From the NCBI RefSeq assembly GCF_000756665.1, contig NZ_ARXV01000003.1, forward strand, positions 248,001 to 312,000: DNA of 64,000 bases, given 5' to 3'. The position numbers were made by a program, and so were the translations under genes. Origin of the DNA: Alcanivorax nanhaiticus. GTDB taxonomy: Bacteria > Pseudomonadota > Gammaproteobacteria > Pseudomonadales > Alcanivoracaceae. The notes beneath the pieces were generated by a model. The model searched no databases. It was not told the origin of the DNA and saw only the letters and a program-made list of their open reading frames with translations. Below, in pieces: positions 52,344-61,577 of the stretch. The first letter of the stretch is position 1; every line of letters begins with the position of its first letter.

Positions 52344-54350
52344 TCACTCTAAGCCCTGGTCATCCACATCACCAGAGGCAGCAGTCTCCAGCGCCAAAGT
52401 CCCCTGTCCAGCTTCAAGAACGGCTTGAAGATCATCCTGAACACTATGCATAACATCACTGGCAGCCCAAATGGCTGGGATACCGAACTCTACAGCGAGA
52501 CTGGCAGCAGGATTGGCCGGGTCCTGTTGGCTGATAACGATACCGGCAGCTTGCAACAGCCACGGCAACCAGGAAGAGTCCACCTGATCGACCACCACAA
52601 TGTCGCCCGGTCTTACCCTGTTCAGGGTCCAAGCGCTGCTCACCCTGCGAATTGGCCCTTCCACCTGCCCGGAAACAAGCGTTTGCCCCCGCAACAATGG
52701 GCTGACACGCTGGCCGCCACCAAAACCGTAGCCAATTTGGTCCATCTTCCAGTCTGGCGCGCCCTGCAGACTATCATCCAGATAACGCAACTTCCTGTCG
52801 GCGATGGTTTCCAGGCTTGCACTGGCCGGTAGCCGCGATCCCATCCACAACTGCCACAGCTCATCGAAATAGAGGAAGTAGATGTCGTCGGGATGCTGGA
52901 TCAAGCCCTTGTTGACCGCCAACGCCCCCATGTCACTCAGCAGGATCCGAAAACGATTACCCAACGCCACCCGCAATGCACGCGCCCGGCGAAGCAGCTC
53001 TACTGGGCGCGGAATGACCTTATCGTTGGCGACAGAGGAACGAGGCGTCCTGAGACAGGCATTCAAACTCTGCGCCTGAGCGGGTTTTTCATGCAGCGCG
53101 GCATGCACAGGATCACTGCCCGGTCGTAGCCCGAAATCATCAATCTGAACCGGCTCTCCCCTTGCCAGCTCGTTCAGCAGGTCTAGTTCTGTGCTGGTCG
53201 TTAGTGCCTCCAGCGGCAACGGCGATTGCGCTGTTGCGAGCAGATCCGGCACGACCAGGTAGGATAGCCGCCCTTCAATTTTGCTGAGTCGCTCACCCAA
53301 GGCATCAAGATGCATGAACGAATGCCACAGTGATTCCTGGGTAATCTGGGGCGCCTGCCAGTTTTGTATTTCCCGGCTCATAAGCCCGAGAGAAAAGCCG
53401 TCACGTGTAGATTGATAGGTGGAGTAATGCTGTTGGGTTAGAGCAGTATCCAGTTTCTGCCACGCTGGTGGAACATGCCGGAAGGCGCCGGCGTGGCTAT
53501 CCTGCAAGGCTGCGAAATAGGCACAGTTGGTATAAATATGGCTATGCTGTCGACGGTAGGGCTCCACTTTCTCAAGCTGCTCCCAACCCCGCTGGCGGAC
53601 CAGCGGCTCCCAAAATGACGACTTGAACCAGCGTGCCGCCAAGGTATACCAAAGTGGACTTTCCGCCTGCACAAACAGATTGGTGCCTGCCCGGCGCGTC
53701 CAAGCCTCCTTGGGTGCCGGCAACGAACCTACGGGGAGCGTTTGCAACAACCAGATCTGGCTACCGTCATACACCCATTCACCGGCCTGGGGACGATCAA
53801 AATTCTGTTTCAGTGATTGGTAAAGAGCCAAAAGCTGTTGATGGGCAACCGTATCCGCTAATGATGCCGTCTCATGGCTGGCATGCACCAAACGACCTTG
53901 ATCATCAAAGATGATCCGCTGGCGCTCACTGTTGCCATCGGCCACCCCTTCTACCACCACATGCGGTAGATCCTGCCGCAATGGGTGACGGGTGAAGAGC
54001 ACACCAGCCGCACGTTGGCCAGGCAATGCCTGAATGATGACCTGCTCAGGGGATTGTTCGCGACCAAAGATCGCCGAGAGCGCGGCGGCCAATGCACTGT
54101 CTGAATCGAGATTGAGCAAACTTTCACGGCATGAATCCGGGTTCATCGGCCCTTGCTGGAGCACCCAATAACGCTCCTCACCAAACATTCTTGGCAAGGC
54201 CCGCAGTTTCTGGATCAACTCCTCGCTCTCTACGCCCAGCACATCCTGCCGATGCAGGCGCCAGCTTGGGGGCACGGGCAAACCCATGGCGGCCCAGCGC
54301 TGCAGGTTTTCGGCTCCCTGCTCGTCTGCCGTCAGTACTTCAATGCTCAT
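52344..54350 (-). CDS. PEP-synthase-like protein with degraded active sites
   Basis: 668 residues. N-terminal part resembles the ATP-grasp domain of PEP synthase: GLPVPPSWRL (about 28-37), VIIQALPGQRAAGVLFTRHP (about 103-122) and IWLLQTLPV where the family has LQxRP. The expected VRSS-ED substrate motif is replaced by LQQGPMNPDSCRE. The C-terminal swivelling domain ends with VEFGIPAIW, but the catalytic GGxxSH is GIVISQQDPANPAAS, so the phospho-accepting His is gone. Probably a non-enzymatic derivative. Nine bases after the Lit-like gene; likely one operon. Confidence 0.7.
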   Translation of the reverse strand: MSIEVLTADEQGAENLQRWAAMGLPVPPSWRLHRQDVLGVESEELIQKLRALPRMFGEERYWVLQQGPMNPDSCRESLLNLDSDSALAAALSAIFGREQSPEQVIIQALPGQRAAGVLFTRHPLRQDLPHVVVEGVADGNSERQRIIFDDQGRLVHASHETASLADTVAHQQLLALYQSLKQNFDRPQAGEWVYDGSQIWLLQTLPVGSLPAPKEAWTRRAGTNLFVQAESPLWYTLAARWFKSSFWEPLVRQRGWEQLEKVEPYRRQHSHIYTNCAYFAALQDSHAGAFRHVPPAWQKLDTALTQQHYSTYQSTRDGFSLGLMSREIQNWQAPQITQESLWHSFMHLDALGERLSKIEGRLSYLVVPDLLATAQSPLPLEALTTSTELDLLNELARGEPVQIDDFGLRPGSDPVHAALHEKPAQAQSLNACLRTPRSSVANDKVIPRPVELLRRARALRVALGNRFRILLSDMGALAVNKGLIQHPDDIYFLYFDELWQLWMGSRLPASASLETIADRKLRYLDDSLQGAPDWKMDQIGYGFGGGQRVSPLLRGQTLVSGQVEGPIRRVSSAWTLNRVRPGDIVVVDQVDSSWLPWLLQAAGIVISQQDPANPAASLAVEFGIPAIWAASDVMHSVQDDLQAVLEAGQGTLALETAASGDVDDQGLE

Positions 54351-54359
54351 TGCCGATTC

Positions 54360-55100
54360 TTATTTGGTGTGTAATTTTCCCGCTACCCTCAAGCCCAGTC
54401 CGTAGTAGACCGGCAACAGGAATAGCGCCCCCAGGGTAATAACCACAGCGATCCCGCCAAACAATACCGGCGCCTTCATCAGGGTGCTCATCAGGGAATC
54501 CTGCCAGTAGAAGAACCATTGATGATCCGCAGGAAACAACCAGAGGTGGAATTGATAGAACACCTGGGTGGGGCCGACAATGCCCAGCCACGCTAACACA
54601 GCACCAAGAGCGATGACAGCCGCAGCAAGACGCCGCCGCATGGATGGCAATCCAAGCCGACGAGCCAGCATCGCCATGGGTAACCACAGAATCAGCAGGA
54701 TCCAGAACAGCACCCGACCATGATCAATAAGATTGGCCACATCTTGCAGGTGCTGGACTTCTGCAGCGTGCAATAGAGTACGTGCGGACCACCCCGGCGG
54801 TTGGTAAACAATGGTAGCCAGACCATTACCGTGGTCATGCACCGCATCCCGAATTTGCTCAAATGCCTGCCAGTGCTGTTCGGGTGGCAATAGATCAAGG
54901 CCGGATTTAAAGCGATTCTGGGGGCCGTACTGCTGAATGTGTTCGCCGATTTCGAGCTGCTCATACCAGAACGGATAGCCATAATCGGCTGTGCTGTACA
55001 AGGCCCAACTGCTCAGCACCGCAAGCAATACGGAGATGACAGCATAGCCAAACCACACTAAAGTGGCTGAATTCTGGCGCCTGATTGCCGGTTTTGTCAT
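54360..55100 (-). CDS. DUF1461/Lit-like membrane protein
   Basis: 246 residues, four helices (about 14-36, 127-146, 158-176, 211-236) with two exported loops. This is the plan of Lit, the intramembrane transacylase that makes lyso-form lipoproteins. The first loop ends LLHAAEVQHLQDVANLI (His117), as in the family's E-x2-H-x2-DV; the second is FYQFHLWLFPADHQWFF (His185), as in FHxxFF...W. The two histidines correspond to the catalytic pair known in Lit. Homology judged by eye. First gene of an operon with the PEP-synthase-like gene; divergent from a lipoprotein hydrolase. Confidence 0.55.
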   Translation of the reverse strand: MTKPAIRRQNSATLVWFGYAVISVLLAVLSSWALYSTADYGYPFWYEQLEIGEHIQQYGPQNRFKSGLDLLPPEQHWQAFEQIRDAVHDHGNGLATIVYQPPGWSARTLLHAAEVQHLQDVANLIDHGRVLFWILLILWLPMAMLARRLGLPSMRRRLAAAVIALGAVLAWLGIVGPTQVFYQFHLWLFPADHQWFFYWQDSLMSTLMKAPVLFGGIAVVITLGALFLLPVYYGLGLRVAGKLHTK

Positions 55101-55147
55101 TTCACCCTCTCAATACTGAACAGAATAATAAAAGAGGATGTTGCGTC

Positions 55148-56893
55148 ATGCGACCGCTCTCCCGTATTGAAACACCGAACCACCACAGGCAGCGCCCTGT
55201 TTATCGCTCATTATCGCCCGCAAAATGGTTGGGATTGGCACTGCCACTAATCCTGTTGCTGGGGGGCTGCGCCACTACCAAGCTGCCCGAGACCAACGCC
55301 CCGCGAACCACCGCCGCCCAGGAAGCCGATTACTTCCAGGTCCGAATTCATACCCAGGATGGCAAAAAGCTCGCGGCAACGGTGTATCAACCAGAACTGC
55401 AAGCCGGCCAAAGCGCGCCCCTGATTATTGCCACCCATGGCTTTGGTGGCTTCCGTGCCAAGCGCCCCATGTCCATTTATGGCAAGGCCATGTTGACAGG
55501 GGAAGCGGCTATTGCTGCCTGGAAAGCCGGATACTGGGTTGTCTTCTATGATCAGCGCGGCTGGGGGCAATCCCAGGGGCATGTCCATATGATGGATCCG
55601 GATTATGAGGTGGCAGACCTGAGCAAGGTGATTGACTGGTCACTGGCACATCTGCCGGGTATTTCCCGCCTGGATGACGGCAGCCCCGCCATCGGCATGA
55701 TTGGTGAGTCATACGGTGCCGGGCTTCAGAGTCTCGCCAGCTTTACCGAACCGAGACTAAAGGCCCTTGTGCCACTGGCCGGCTGGCATGATCTGAACAG
55801 CATCGCACCCAATGGCGAGTTCCGTACAGCCTGGGGCACAGTACTACTCGGTGCAGGCGGCATTAGCAGCGGGTTTGATGTAGGTGCAATGTTCGCCTCG
55901 CCTTGGAACAGTGCCTTCGATGGCACCATTAGTTCAGAAATGTCACAGCTAATGTACGAACGCAGTCCAGCCAGTTTCTGCGACAAGGGCATGGCCCCAC
56001 AGAGTGATGCCCTCTTTATTCAAGGCTTCACCGATACCCTCTTCTCCTTCCAGGAAGCAGAAAAGAATTACGATTGCTGGCGTAATGCCGGCCGTGATGC
56101 CCGCATCATCGGTCTGCAAAGTGGACACGCCATGCCTTGGCCCATTCAGAAAATGCGCGGCGGGCTGCCCTTCTTCCACACCGATGACACGGTTCACTGT
56201 GGTGACTATGAAGCCTCTACAGTCGACACCATCGTGAGCTGGTGGGACGAAAAGCTGCGCGGGCAAGAAAGCCTGGTACCGCAATACTGTGTCAACATCA
56301 CCGAAGACCGCGGGCTCGCCATCGAAGAACAACTGCCTCCCGCGAACCAATTCTCTTTGCCACGTGAAAAAGTTACCGTGCCACTGGCAGGAGCATTTGA
56401 ATGGCTTATGGTGCCTTTTGACACCGGATCTGACATGTTTCGGGCTATCTGGCCAGGTGCAGACTTACGGGAATTGAAGACCAATGGCGGCTTCGGGCGC
56501 CCCAAATTCATCCCTCTCTACATCGCTCGTGGTGATGATGAACTGCTGCTTGGCAAACCACGTATCGACCTTCGGGTGGCAGGTTCCAGCAGTGGAGAGA
56601 GCATGCCCATGTTTGTCGGGATTGGCGTTCAGCATGCCAACCGCCGTCGTGTTCGCGTGGCCAGTGAGCAACTCACACCACTGACTGAAAAAGGTATTCA
56701 CCGACAGGAGCTGGCCGCGGTTAGCCAGCCGCTCAAACCGGGAGATCGCGTGGGAGTGGTAGTTTACGGCTTCACTGCACAGTTTCCGCTGAACTCAGCT
56801 TTCCTGGCACGTAATGCCAGTATTAAAGGCGATGTCTGGCTGCCTCTGACTCGCGAAGAAGACGTGGCGCTGAGACCTGAGCGGCCCTTCTAG
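55148..56893 (+). CDS. Lipoprotein alpha/beta hydrolase (X-Pro peptidase/acyl-esterase type)
   Basis: 581 residues. Long basic N-region, hydrophobic core and lipobox LLGGC (Cys41), so an anchored lipoprotein. Catalytic domain: oxyanion THGFGGF (about 96-102), YDQRGWGQSQG (about 134-144), nucleophile GESYG (Ser188), FTDTLF (Asp296) and SGHAMPW (His327). The C-terminal half (about 390-580) is the beta-sandwich of CocE/S15 enzymes. Cleaves an ester or X-Pro bond outside the membrane; substrate unknown. ATG 55148 with GAGG upstream; 21 earlier codons overlap the divergent gene. Confidence 0.8.
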   Translation: MRPLSRIETPNHHRQRPVYRSLSPAKWLGLALPLILLLGGCATTKLPETNAPRTTAAQEADYFQVRIHTQDGKKLAATVYQPELQAGQSAPLIIATHGFGGFRAKRPMSIYGKAMLTGEAAIAAWKAGYWVVFYDQRGWGQSQGHVHMMDPDYEVADLSKVIDWSLAHLPGISRLDDGSPAIGMIGESYGAGLQSLASFTEPRLKALVPLAGWHDLNSIAPNGEFRTAWGTVLLGAGGISSGFDVGAMFASPWNSAFDGTISSEMSQLMYERSPASFCDKGMAPQSDALFIQGFTDTLFSFQEAEKNYDCWRNAGRDARIIGLQSGHAMPWPIQKMRGGLPFFHTDDTVHCGDYEASTVDTIVSWWDEKLRGQESLVPQYCVNITEDRGLAIEEQLPPANQFSLPREKVTVPLAGAFEWLMVPFDTGSDMFRAIWPGADLRELKTNGGFGRPKFIPLYIARGDDELLLGKPRIDLRVAGSSSGESMPMFVGIGVQHANRRRVRVASEQLTPLTEKGIHRQELAAVSQPLKPGDRVGVVVYGFTAQFPLNSAFLARNASIKGDVWLPLTREEDVALRPERPF

Positions 56894-56907
56894 ACTATCC
56901 TTGCGTT

Positions 56908-56936
56908 AGACTCTGTGGCCCTGCCACAGAGTCTTT
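56908..56936. terminator. Bidirectional terminator
   Basis: Perfect 12-bp stem AGACTCTGTGGC/GCCACAGAGTCT with a three-base loop CCT, then TT; between the convergent lipoprotein hydrolase and the end of the gsp operon. Confidence 0.88.
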
Positions 56937-56940
56937 ATCT

Positions 56941-58206
56941 TCATTCCGCCACTGTTACCTGAACGTCATTGCCTCGCTGTTCAGCATAGTCCTCAGCAAC
57001 GAAACCGCGCATGCCGCTGTCAAAATACAGACTGACAGTAAAGCGTAATTCCCGCTGATCCGGCCAGCCCTTGAGCATATAACCCAGGTTCGGAAGTTGG
57101 CCGGTAAACTGCTCAGGCTCCAACGACAACGCCGTATCATCTTCATAAATCAGCTGCACCGGCACATTCATCAGTTCCGGGGGGACCGTCAGGCGTGTAA
57201 GAAGCGTGAAGTCCTTTCCGCTGTCAAAAAGAATCCAGTTCTGCGCCATGCTGATTGCCTGACCGGCAAAATCGCCATCATCACTAATGCCATTTACCGT
57301 AATCGGGCTATCAGCAAAGTTGTGGGTGTAGACCCGGGCTCCCAGCTGGTTATTGCCATCCACCGACACCGATACTTCAGGCTCTTTCAGGGTGGCCCGG
57401 TACAGCTCAGGAATCTTGGCGTAGGTATGTGCCTCGTAATGAGCAGCATAACGCATGGCCTGTACCTGAATGGTCATCACTGGTATCCCTGCCAGAACAA
57501 CCCGGGTACGCAGATGCATCACCGAGCGAATGGGCCCCAGTTTATGCCCCACAAGCTTGGGTCGAAGGTTGTGATTATCCAGGGTCATGCGGGTGAACTT
57601 GGAAAGCACACCTGCGCTCATTCTCATCTTCAGCGTATCAATGATCGAGCCTTCACCCTGATATCCCTGATAGCTTAGATAGCGCCAGTTAAGCTCATTT
57701 TCCGGGTCCACATCGAGCTCATAGAGTGCCGTATGAGTCCTGCCAGTAGTGGTGTCATGGGCGACATAGTGGTTCTGGCTTCGGGCCGGGCTCCCTTTTA
57801 CCAGATAAAAGTGGCAATCATTGGCCACTTCCAAGTCAGCCAGGACTTCGCCTTCAGCGGGTTCCAAAGCATCAGGGCGTCGTGGGCCGGCATCAGTCAA
57901 CATGGCGAGCAAGCGGTCTTCACCATCCAGCACATCAGGCTTGCCCAGCCGCTCAAAACCGGCTCCTTCGAACCAGACCATCTCATGCTCACCAAGTTCG
58001 TCAAACTGGAAAGCCACAGGCACTAACCGACCGTCCTCCACACGCATAAGCGAAAGGTCCACAAGAGGGATGCCAGATGCGGCTTCGAGCCGTGACGCCG
58101 GCAGCTGCATGACCTTGCCCTGATCCAGCGGGTCAAACAGGCACTGCGCGGTTGCATGGGCCCCAAACAGCAATAAAGGCAGGGGCAAGAATCGAGTTAT
58201 TATCAT
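56941..58206 (-). CDS. Unrecognised exported protein at the end of the gsp operon
   Basis: 421 residues. Signal peptide (about 1-20, cleavage after ATA), then a Cys (QCLFDPLDQG) and a mostly beta-rich periplasmic or secreted chain. The N-terminal part VPVAFQFDELGEHEM (about 62-76) followed by LDGEDRLLAMLTDAGPR (about 93-109) resembles a recurrent secreted-protein pattern of unknown function. A second Cys (NDCHFYLV) may pair with the first. It is not GspN (different length, no GspN motifs) although it sits where gspN often is. ATG overlaps the gspM stop (TAATG), so it is co-translated. Terminator at 56908. Confidence 0.7.
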   Translation of the reverse strand: MIITRFLPLPLLLFGAHATAQCLFDPLDQGKVMQLPASRLEAASGIPLVDLSLMRVEDGRLVPVAFQFDELGEHEMVWFEGAGFERLGKPDVLDGEDRLLAMLTDAGPRRPDALEPAEGEVLADLEVANDCHFYLVKGSPARSQNHYVAHDTTTGRTHTALYELDVDPENELNWRYLSYQGYQGEGSIIDTLKMRMSAGVLSKFTRMTLDNHNLRPKLVGHKLGPIRSVMHLRTRVVLAGIPVMTIQVQAMRYAAHYEAHTYAKIPELYRATLKEPEVSVSVDGNNQLGARVYTHNFADSPITVNGISDDGDFAGQAISMAQNWILFDSGKDFTLLTRLTVPPELMNVPVQLIYEDDTALSLEPEQFTGQLPNLGYMLKGWPDQRELRFTVSLYFDSGMRGFVAEDYAEQRGNDVQVTVAE

Positions 58207-58715
58207 TATTGTTGCAAGGTGGCCCGTACCGTGGCTGTCCCTGATTTGTCCCCTGGGGTCATTTCCAAGTTGCTGATTTGCACCCCTTTCTCCTGCAGGG
58301 ATTGCAGCCAGAGAATGCTCTGGCCGGCAGGCTGATCTTCCATCTGAATGCGGACAGACGCATTTCCGTCCGGAGTAAAGCCCTTGAGCGTCAAGCCGAA
58401 CGCATTGGCACTACGGCTCACCTCGCTGACCCAGTTGCGGGGCAAACTCGGCGACTTGCCGTTGGAAGCACCGCGCACAGCACTCGCATTGGCCTGAATC
58501 CATTCCAGGGTCTGCATGTTTGAGACATACCGCTGCATAGCCTGGTCCCGGGCGCTAACACTGGGGGCCCACAGTATCCAATACAGTAGCACCACGATAA
58601 AGACCGCGCCCAGTATCTTCAGCACCAGCTGCTCACGAGGCTCGCGAGACTGATACCATTGAACGGCAGGGAGCAGACGCTGCTGAAGCTGTTGCTGGTA
58701 GCTGGCTAGGCTCAT
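58206..58715 (-). CDS. gspM: Type II secretion protein GspM
   Basis: 169 residues: cytoplasmic N-terminus (YQSREPREQLVLKILG, about 21-36), a membrane helix (about 35-52) and a ferredoxin-like periplasmic domain. GspM pairs with GspL in the inner-membrane platform. Overlaps gspL by four bases (ATGA) and the next gene by one. Confidence 0.9.
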   Translation of the reverse strand: MSLASYQQQLQQRLLPAVQWYQSREPREQLVLKILGAVFIVVLLYWILWAPSVSARDQAMQRYVSNMQTLEWIQANASAVRGASNGKSPSLPRNWVSEVSRSANAFGLTLKGFTPDGNASVRIQMEDQPAGQSILWLQSLQEKGVQISNLEMTPGDKSGTATVRATLQQ

Positions 58716-59854
58716 CCTGGCTGCTCCACTTTGATTCTGGCATTCACACCCTGTGCGCCATTGCGATAATTAGCGATGGAGGCCTTGGCACCCTGCTCTC
58801 GCAAGGCAGTCTGCAAAGCTTCCAGTTGAGCATAATCCTTGGCACCCACATCCAGAAGCAGACTGTTCTGGCGCTGGTCGTATTGCAGTCTTTTCGGCTC
58901 CACTTCGCTTTTCTTCAGCACCTCAGCTACTGGAACCAGCATGGGGAAAAAGGCACTCCCGCCCCCTCCTCCACCGCCTGAGAGGCGGGAAAGTCGACTC
59001 TGAAACTGACGCACCAGGGCTGAGGTTGCCTTTTCGCCCGGAAATAACTGCTCATACTGGCTTTTGGCACTGGCAAGGGCCTCATCTGCCGCCTGCTCAT
59101 AGCGCCATGCCTGAACTCGTAGTCCGATGATGGCAAGCAGCAAAATTGATGCCGCAAGAATCATCAGCGGGCGCCATTCCGCCAAGGCCCCAGAGGCTCC
59201 GCCTTGCTTGCGGGGGGTATATACGCCAGTCAGCAGTTGTTGACCTGAATGATGTCTGAAAACGTCGAACAAGCTGCCGTCAGCTGCCAGCTCGGTCGCC
59301 CCGTTGAGGGCTTCGCCAAACAGCGGCTCGACTTCGTCACGGGCGGATTCATCCACCACCAGATAGGCATCACGTTCAGCGGCAAGCAGGCATTGCCCCT
59401 GAGGCAACCCGATGACGGCAGGCAACATCTGCGCAAGGCATTCCACATCCACTTCTACGGACTGAAGATGGCCACCGGCTTGCGTCACCCGGTCATGGAG
59501 GCTACTGATCAACGCTTGGTCCAGGGCGGTGATCAAATGCTCATCACCCTCACCTTTGCGAGAACTGAAAAACAATTGGTCCGGTGTATCGAGAAGGTGC
59601 TCTTCCAGGAGGAATGGCATCACACGATCAAGATGGCGTGCCTGTTTACGACTGAGCGTCACCCGGGTAAGACGAACCAGAGAGGCACACAGGATAACCC
59701 GCAATGGGCCACTTTCCGCGGCTGAGGCACAGGCTTCATCCAGGCTTTGTGACACGACTGGGGCTCCCTCACCGGCCTGAAACAACACCTGACCGGTGCC
59801 ACTCAGGGGCAAGCCACCCATGTCATAAAGATAGATCAATGGAGCTTGTGACAC
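58712..59854 (-). CDS. gspL: Type II secretion protein GspL
   Basis: 380 residues: an actin-like cytoplasmic domain (about 1-230, with FLLEEHLLDTPDQLFFS at about 80-96) that binds GspE, a membrane helix (about 231-249, MILAASILLLAIIGLRVQAW) and a periplasmic ferredoxin-like domain. A six-glycine run at about 293-299 links them. GTG start at 59854 with AAGGAAC seven bases upstream. Confidence 0.9.
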   Translation of the reverse strand: MSQAPLIYLYDMGGLPLSGTGQVLFQAGEGAPVVSQSLDEACASAAESGPLRVILCASLVRLTRVTLSRKQARHLDRVMPFLLEEHLLDTPDQLFFSSRKGEGDEHLITALDQALISSLHDRVTQAGGHLQSVEVDVECLAQMLPAVIGLPQGQCLLAAERDAYLVVDESARDEVEPLFGEALNGATELAADGSLFDVFRHHSGQQLLTGVYTPRKQGGASGALAEWRPLMILAASILLLAIIGLRVQAWRYEQAADEALASAKSQYEQLFPGEKATSALVRQFQSRLSRLSGGGGGGGSAFFPMLVPVAEVLKKSEVEPKRLQYDQRQNSLLLDVGAKDYAQLEALQTALREQGAKASIANYRNGAQGVNARIKVEQPG

Positions 59855-59910
59855 TGCATCCGTTCCTTTTTCATTATTGTTGGCTCATCAAGCCTCTATT
59901 CTACATTCTG

Positions 59911-60951
59911 TTATTCCAGATTGTAGAAGGGATTACACGCTGGTTCGAGAGACGTCAGCAGCGGACTGACCTGTCGGCTGATAACCACCGTCTGTTCATC
60001 ACTGCCACCGCCCCGGTAAAGCCGCGTTACCAGCCTGCTGAGCTGACCATCCACTTCCACGTCCACCATGACCTGGAAATACTCGCTGCTGACTCCCAGT
60101 CGAGCCCCAAGCAGGTCGCGTCGATCCTGATCAAGATCACTGAATGCCGGCATGGCTAGCAAAGCATTAATATCTGTGATCGGCGCATCCGCACGGGAGT
60201 CCAGAACCGCCTTGACGCCTGCAGGCCCGGCCACCGAGCCTACCACAGCATCCAGCACCAGTTGTGGTGCCGTATTCACATTAAGTGTGGTGCCTGTGGG
60301 CAAAGCGGTCAGCAGCCCCCAGGACATGGGATCTTCTGGTTGATCCGCTACCTGAAAGCCCAGCAAGGCTCGTAACTCGCTCTCGTGGGCGGCCGGCATG
60401 TTTGGCGTCCGTCGATCCCGATATTCTGGGTCTTCAGCCCCCTCCACTTCATCAACAATATTGTTACTGTCCAACCAGTCCGCCATCTCGTTGGCCAAAC
60501 GACTGCTATTGGCCTGGTCCGACAGGATGGCCTCCAGAAGTCCGCTGAATTCAGCGACACGATCTGGCTGCCGCACAAACTGGTCTGCATCGGCCCTGAT
60601 CAACCAGTTGAGGTTATAGCGGCCCTGGAGATCCTGAACACTGGCACTCAGAAATGCATCTTCGTAGGGAGTCGGCGGCAGCTGTACCGCCCATTGCTCC
60701 TCTACGCAATCATCGATCTGGGCGTTGTTCTTCACATCATCCTGCAGATCATCAATCAGGCCCTGCTGGGCCACCACTTCTGCAGCCATGGCATACTGAT
60801 AGCGCTTGTCCCATTGCAGCAGATTATCTGCACGATTCAGAAAGCGGTCCTGGCGAAACAGCACCTCGGCCATCAATACCGAAATAATCGCAAACAGCAT
60901 CAACACGATAATCAGGGCCATACCCTGTTGGCGACCACGATTCATGCCCAC
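59911..60951 (-). CDS. gspK: Type II secretion minor pseudopilin GspK
   Basis: 346 residues, the large tip pseudopilin. Prepilin start RQQG-MALIIVLMLFAI with cleavage after Gly; position +5 is not Glu, as expected for GspK. Helical periplasmic part includes GRYNLNWLIRADAD (about 110-123) and ANEMADWLDSNN (about 156-167). With GspI and GspJ it caps the pseudopilus. Its start overlaps the end of gspJ; 56 bases to gspL. Confidence 0.92.
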   Translation of the reverse strand: MGMNRGRQQGMALIIVLMLFAIISVLMAEVLFRQDRFLNRADNLLQWDKRYQYAMAAEVVAQQGLIDDLQDDVKNNAQIDDCVEEQWAVQLPPTPYEDAFLSASVQDLQGRYNLNWLIRADADQFVRQPDRVAEFSGLLEAILSDQANSSRLANEMADWLDSNNIVDEVEGAEDPEYRDRRTPNMPAAHESELRALLGFQVADQPEDPMSWGLLTALPTGTTLNVNTAPQLVLDAVVGSVAGPAGVKAVLDSRADAPITDINALLAMPAFSDLDQDRRDLLGARLGVSSEYFQVMVDVEVDGQLSRLVTRLYRGGGSDEQTVVISRQVSPLLTSLEPACNPFYNLE

Positions 60952-61577
60952 GGATTCACCACCGTCCGATAAAAACGATGGATGACATCACCGTTCTCCA
61001 GTTCAATCTCGATCTCGATACTCTTTGGCAAGCGTTGCGTCCAGACCGGCTGGGCAGCCATGCTCACATCGGGCCAGAGCTCCAGCCACTGCCAATCACC
61101 CTGTGGGGTCAAGTCCAGGTAGCGCACAGTGAACCGGGCCACCTCTTTCAACAAGATGTCTTGCTGGTATTCGGTCGCCACGGTGGTATCCAGTACCGGC
61201 CAGTAACGGCGATACAAATCGCCGTTTTCCAGTGTGTAGACCACCCGCTGCATTTCGCTGCGTTTGCGCAGTCCAAAAGGGTTCGACCAGCCCAAACGGC
61301 TGAACTCTACATAGTTATCACGCCCAACGATCGCAGGCTGAGGGTCACCATAGGGATCACGCACCGGACGGCTGACCAGCTGCTCAAAGTCCAGTGTCAG
61401 AAAAGTAATGGCGCGCTGACTTCGCTCCATCTTGTCGGCACTTTCCGTCAGCTGTTCACGTCCGTTGAGGGCGCTACTCAGAAAAGAAGCGGCCCAGACA
61501 TAGATGAAAGCGAAAATAGCGATGGTGACGACCATCTCAAGCAGAGTAAAACCACGGATCGAGCGAAGCGCCGTCAT
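60942..61577 (-). CDS. gspJ: Type II secretion minor pseudopilin GspJ
   Basis: 211 residues. Type IV pilin-like N-terminus RSIRG-FTLLEMVVTIAIFA with Glu at +5 and a hydrophobic helix to about 32. The C-terminal domain has DFEQLVSRPVRDPYG (about 54-68) and DLTPQGDWQWLELWPDVS (about 155-172), typical of GspJ. Overlaps gspI by four bases and gspK by ten. Confidence 0.92.
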   Translation of the reverse strand: MTALRSIRGFTLLEMVVTIAIFAFIYVWAASFLSSALNGREQLTESADKMERSQRAITFLTLDFEQLVSRPVRDPYGDPQPAIVGRDNYVEFSRLGWSNPFGLRKRSEMQRVVYTLENGDLYRRYWPVLDTTVATEYQQDILLKEVARFTVRYLDLTPQGDWQWLELWPDVSMAAQPVWTQRLPKSIEIEIELENGDVIHRFYRTVVNPWA

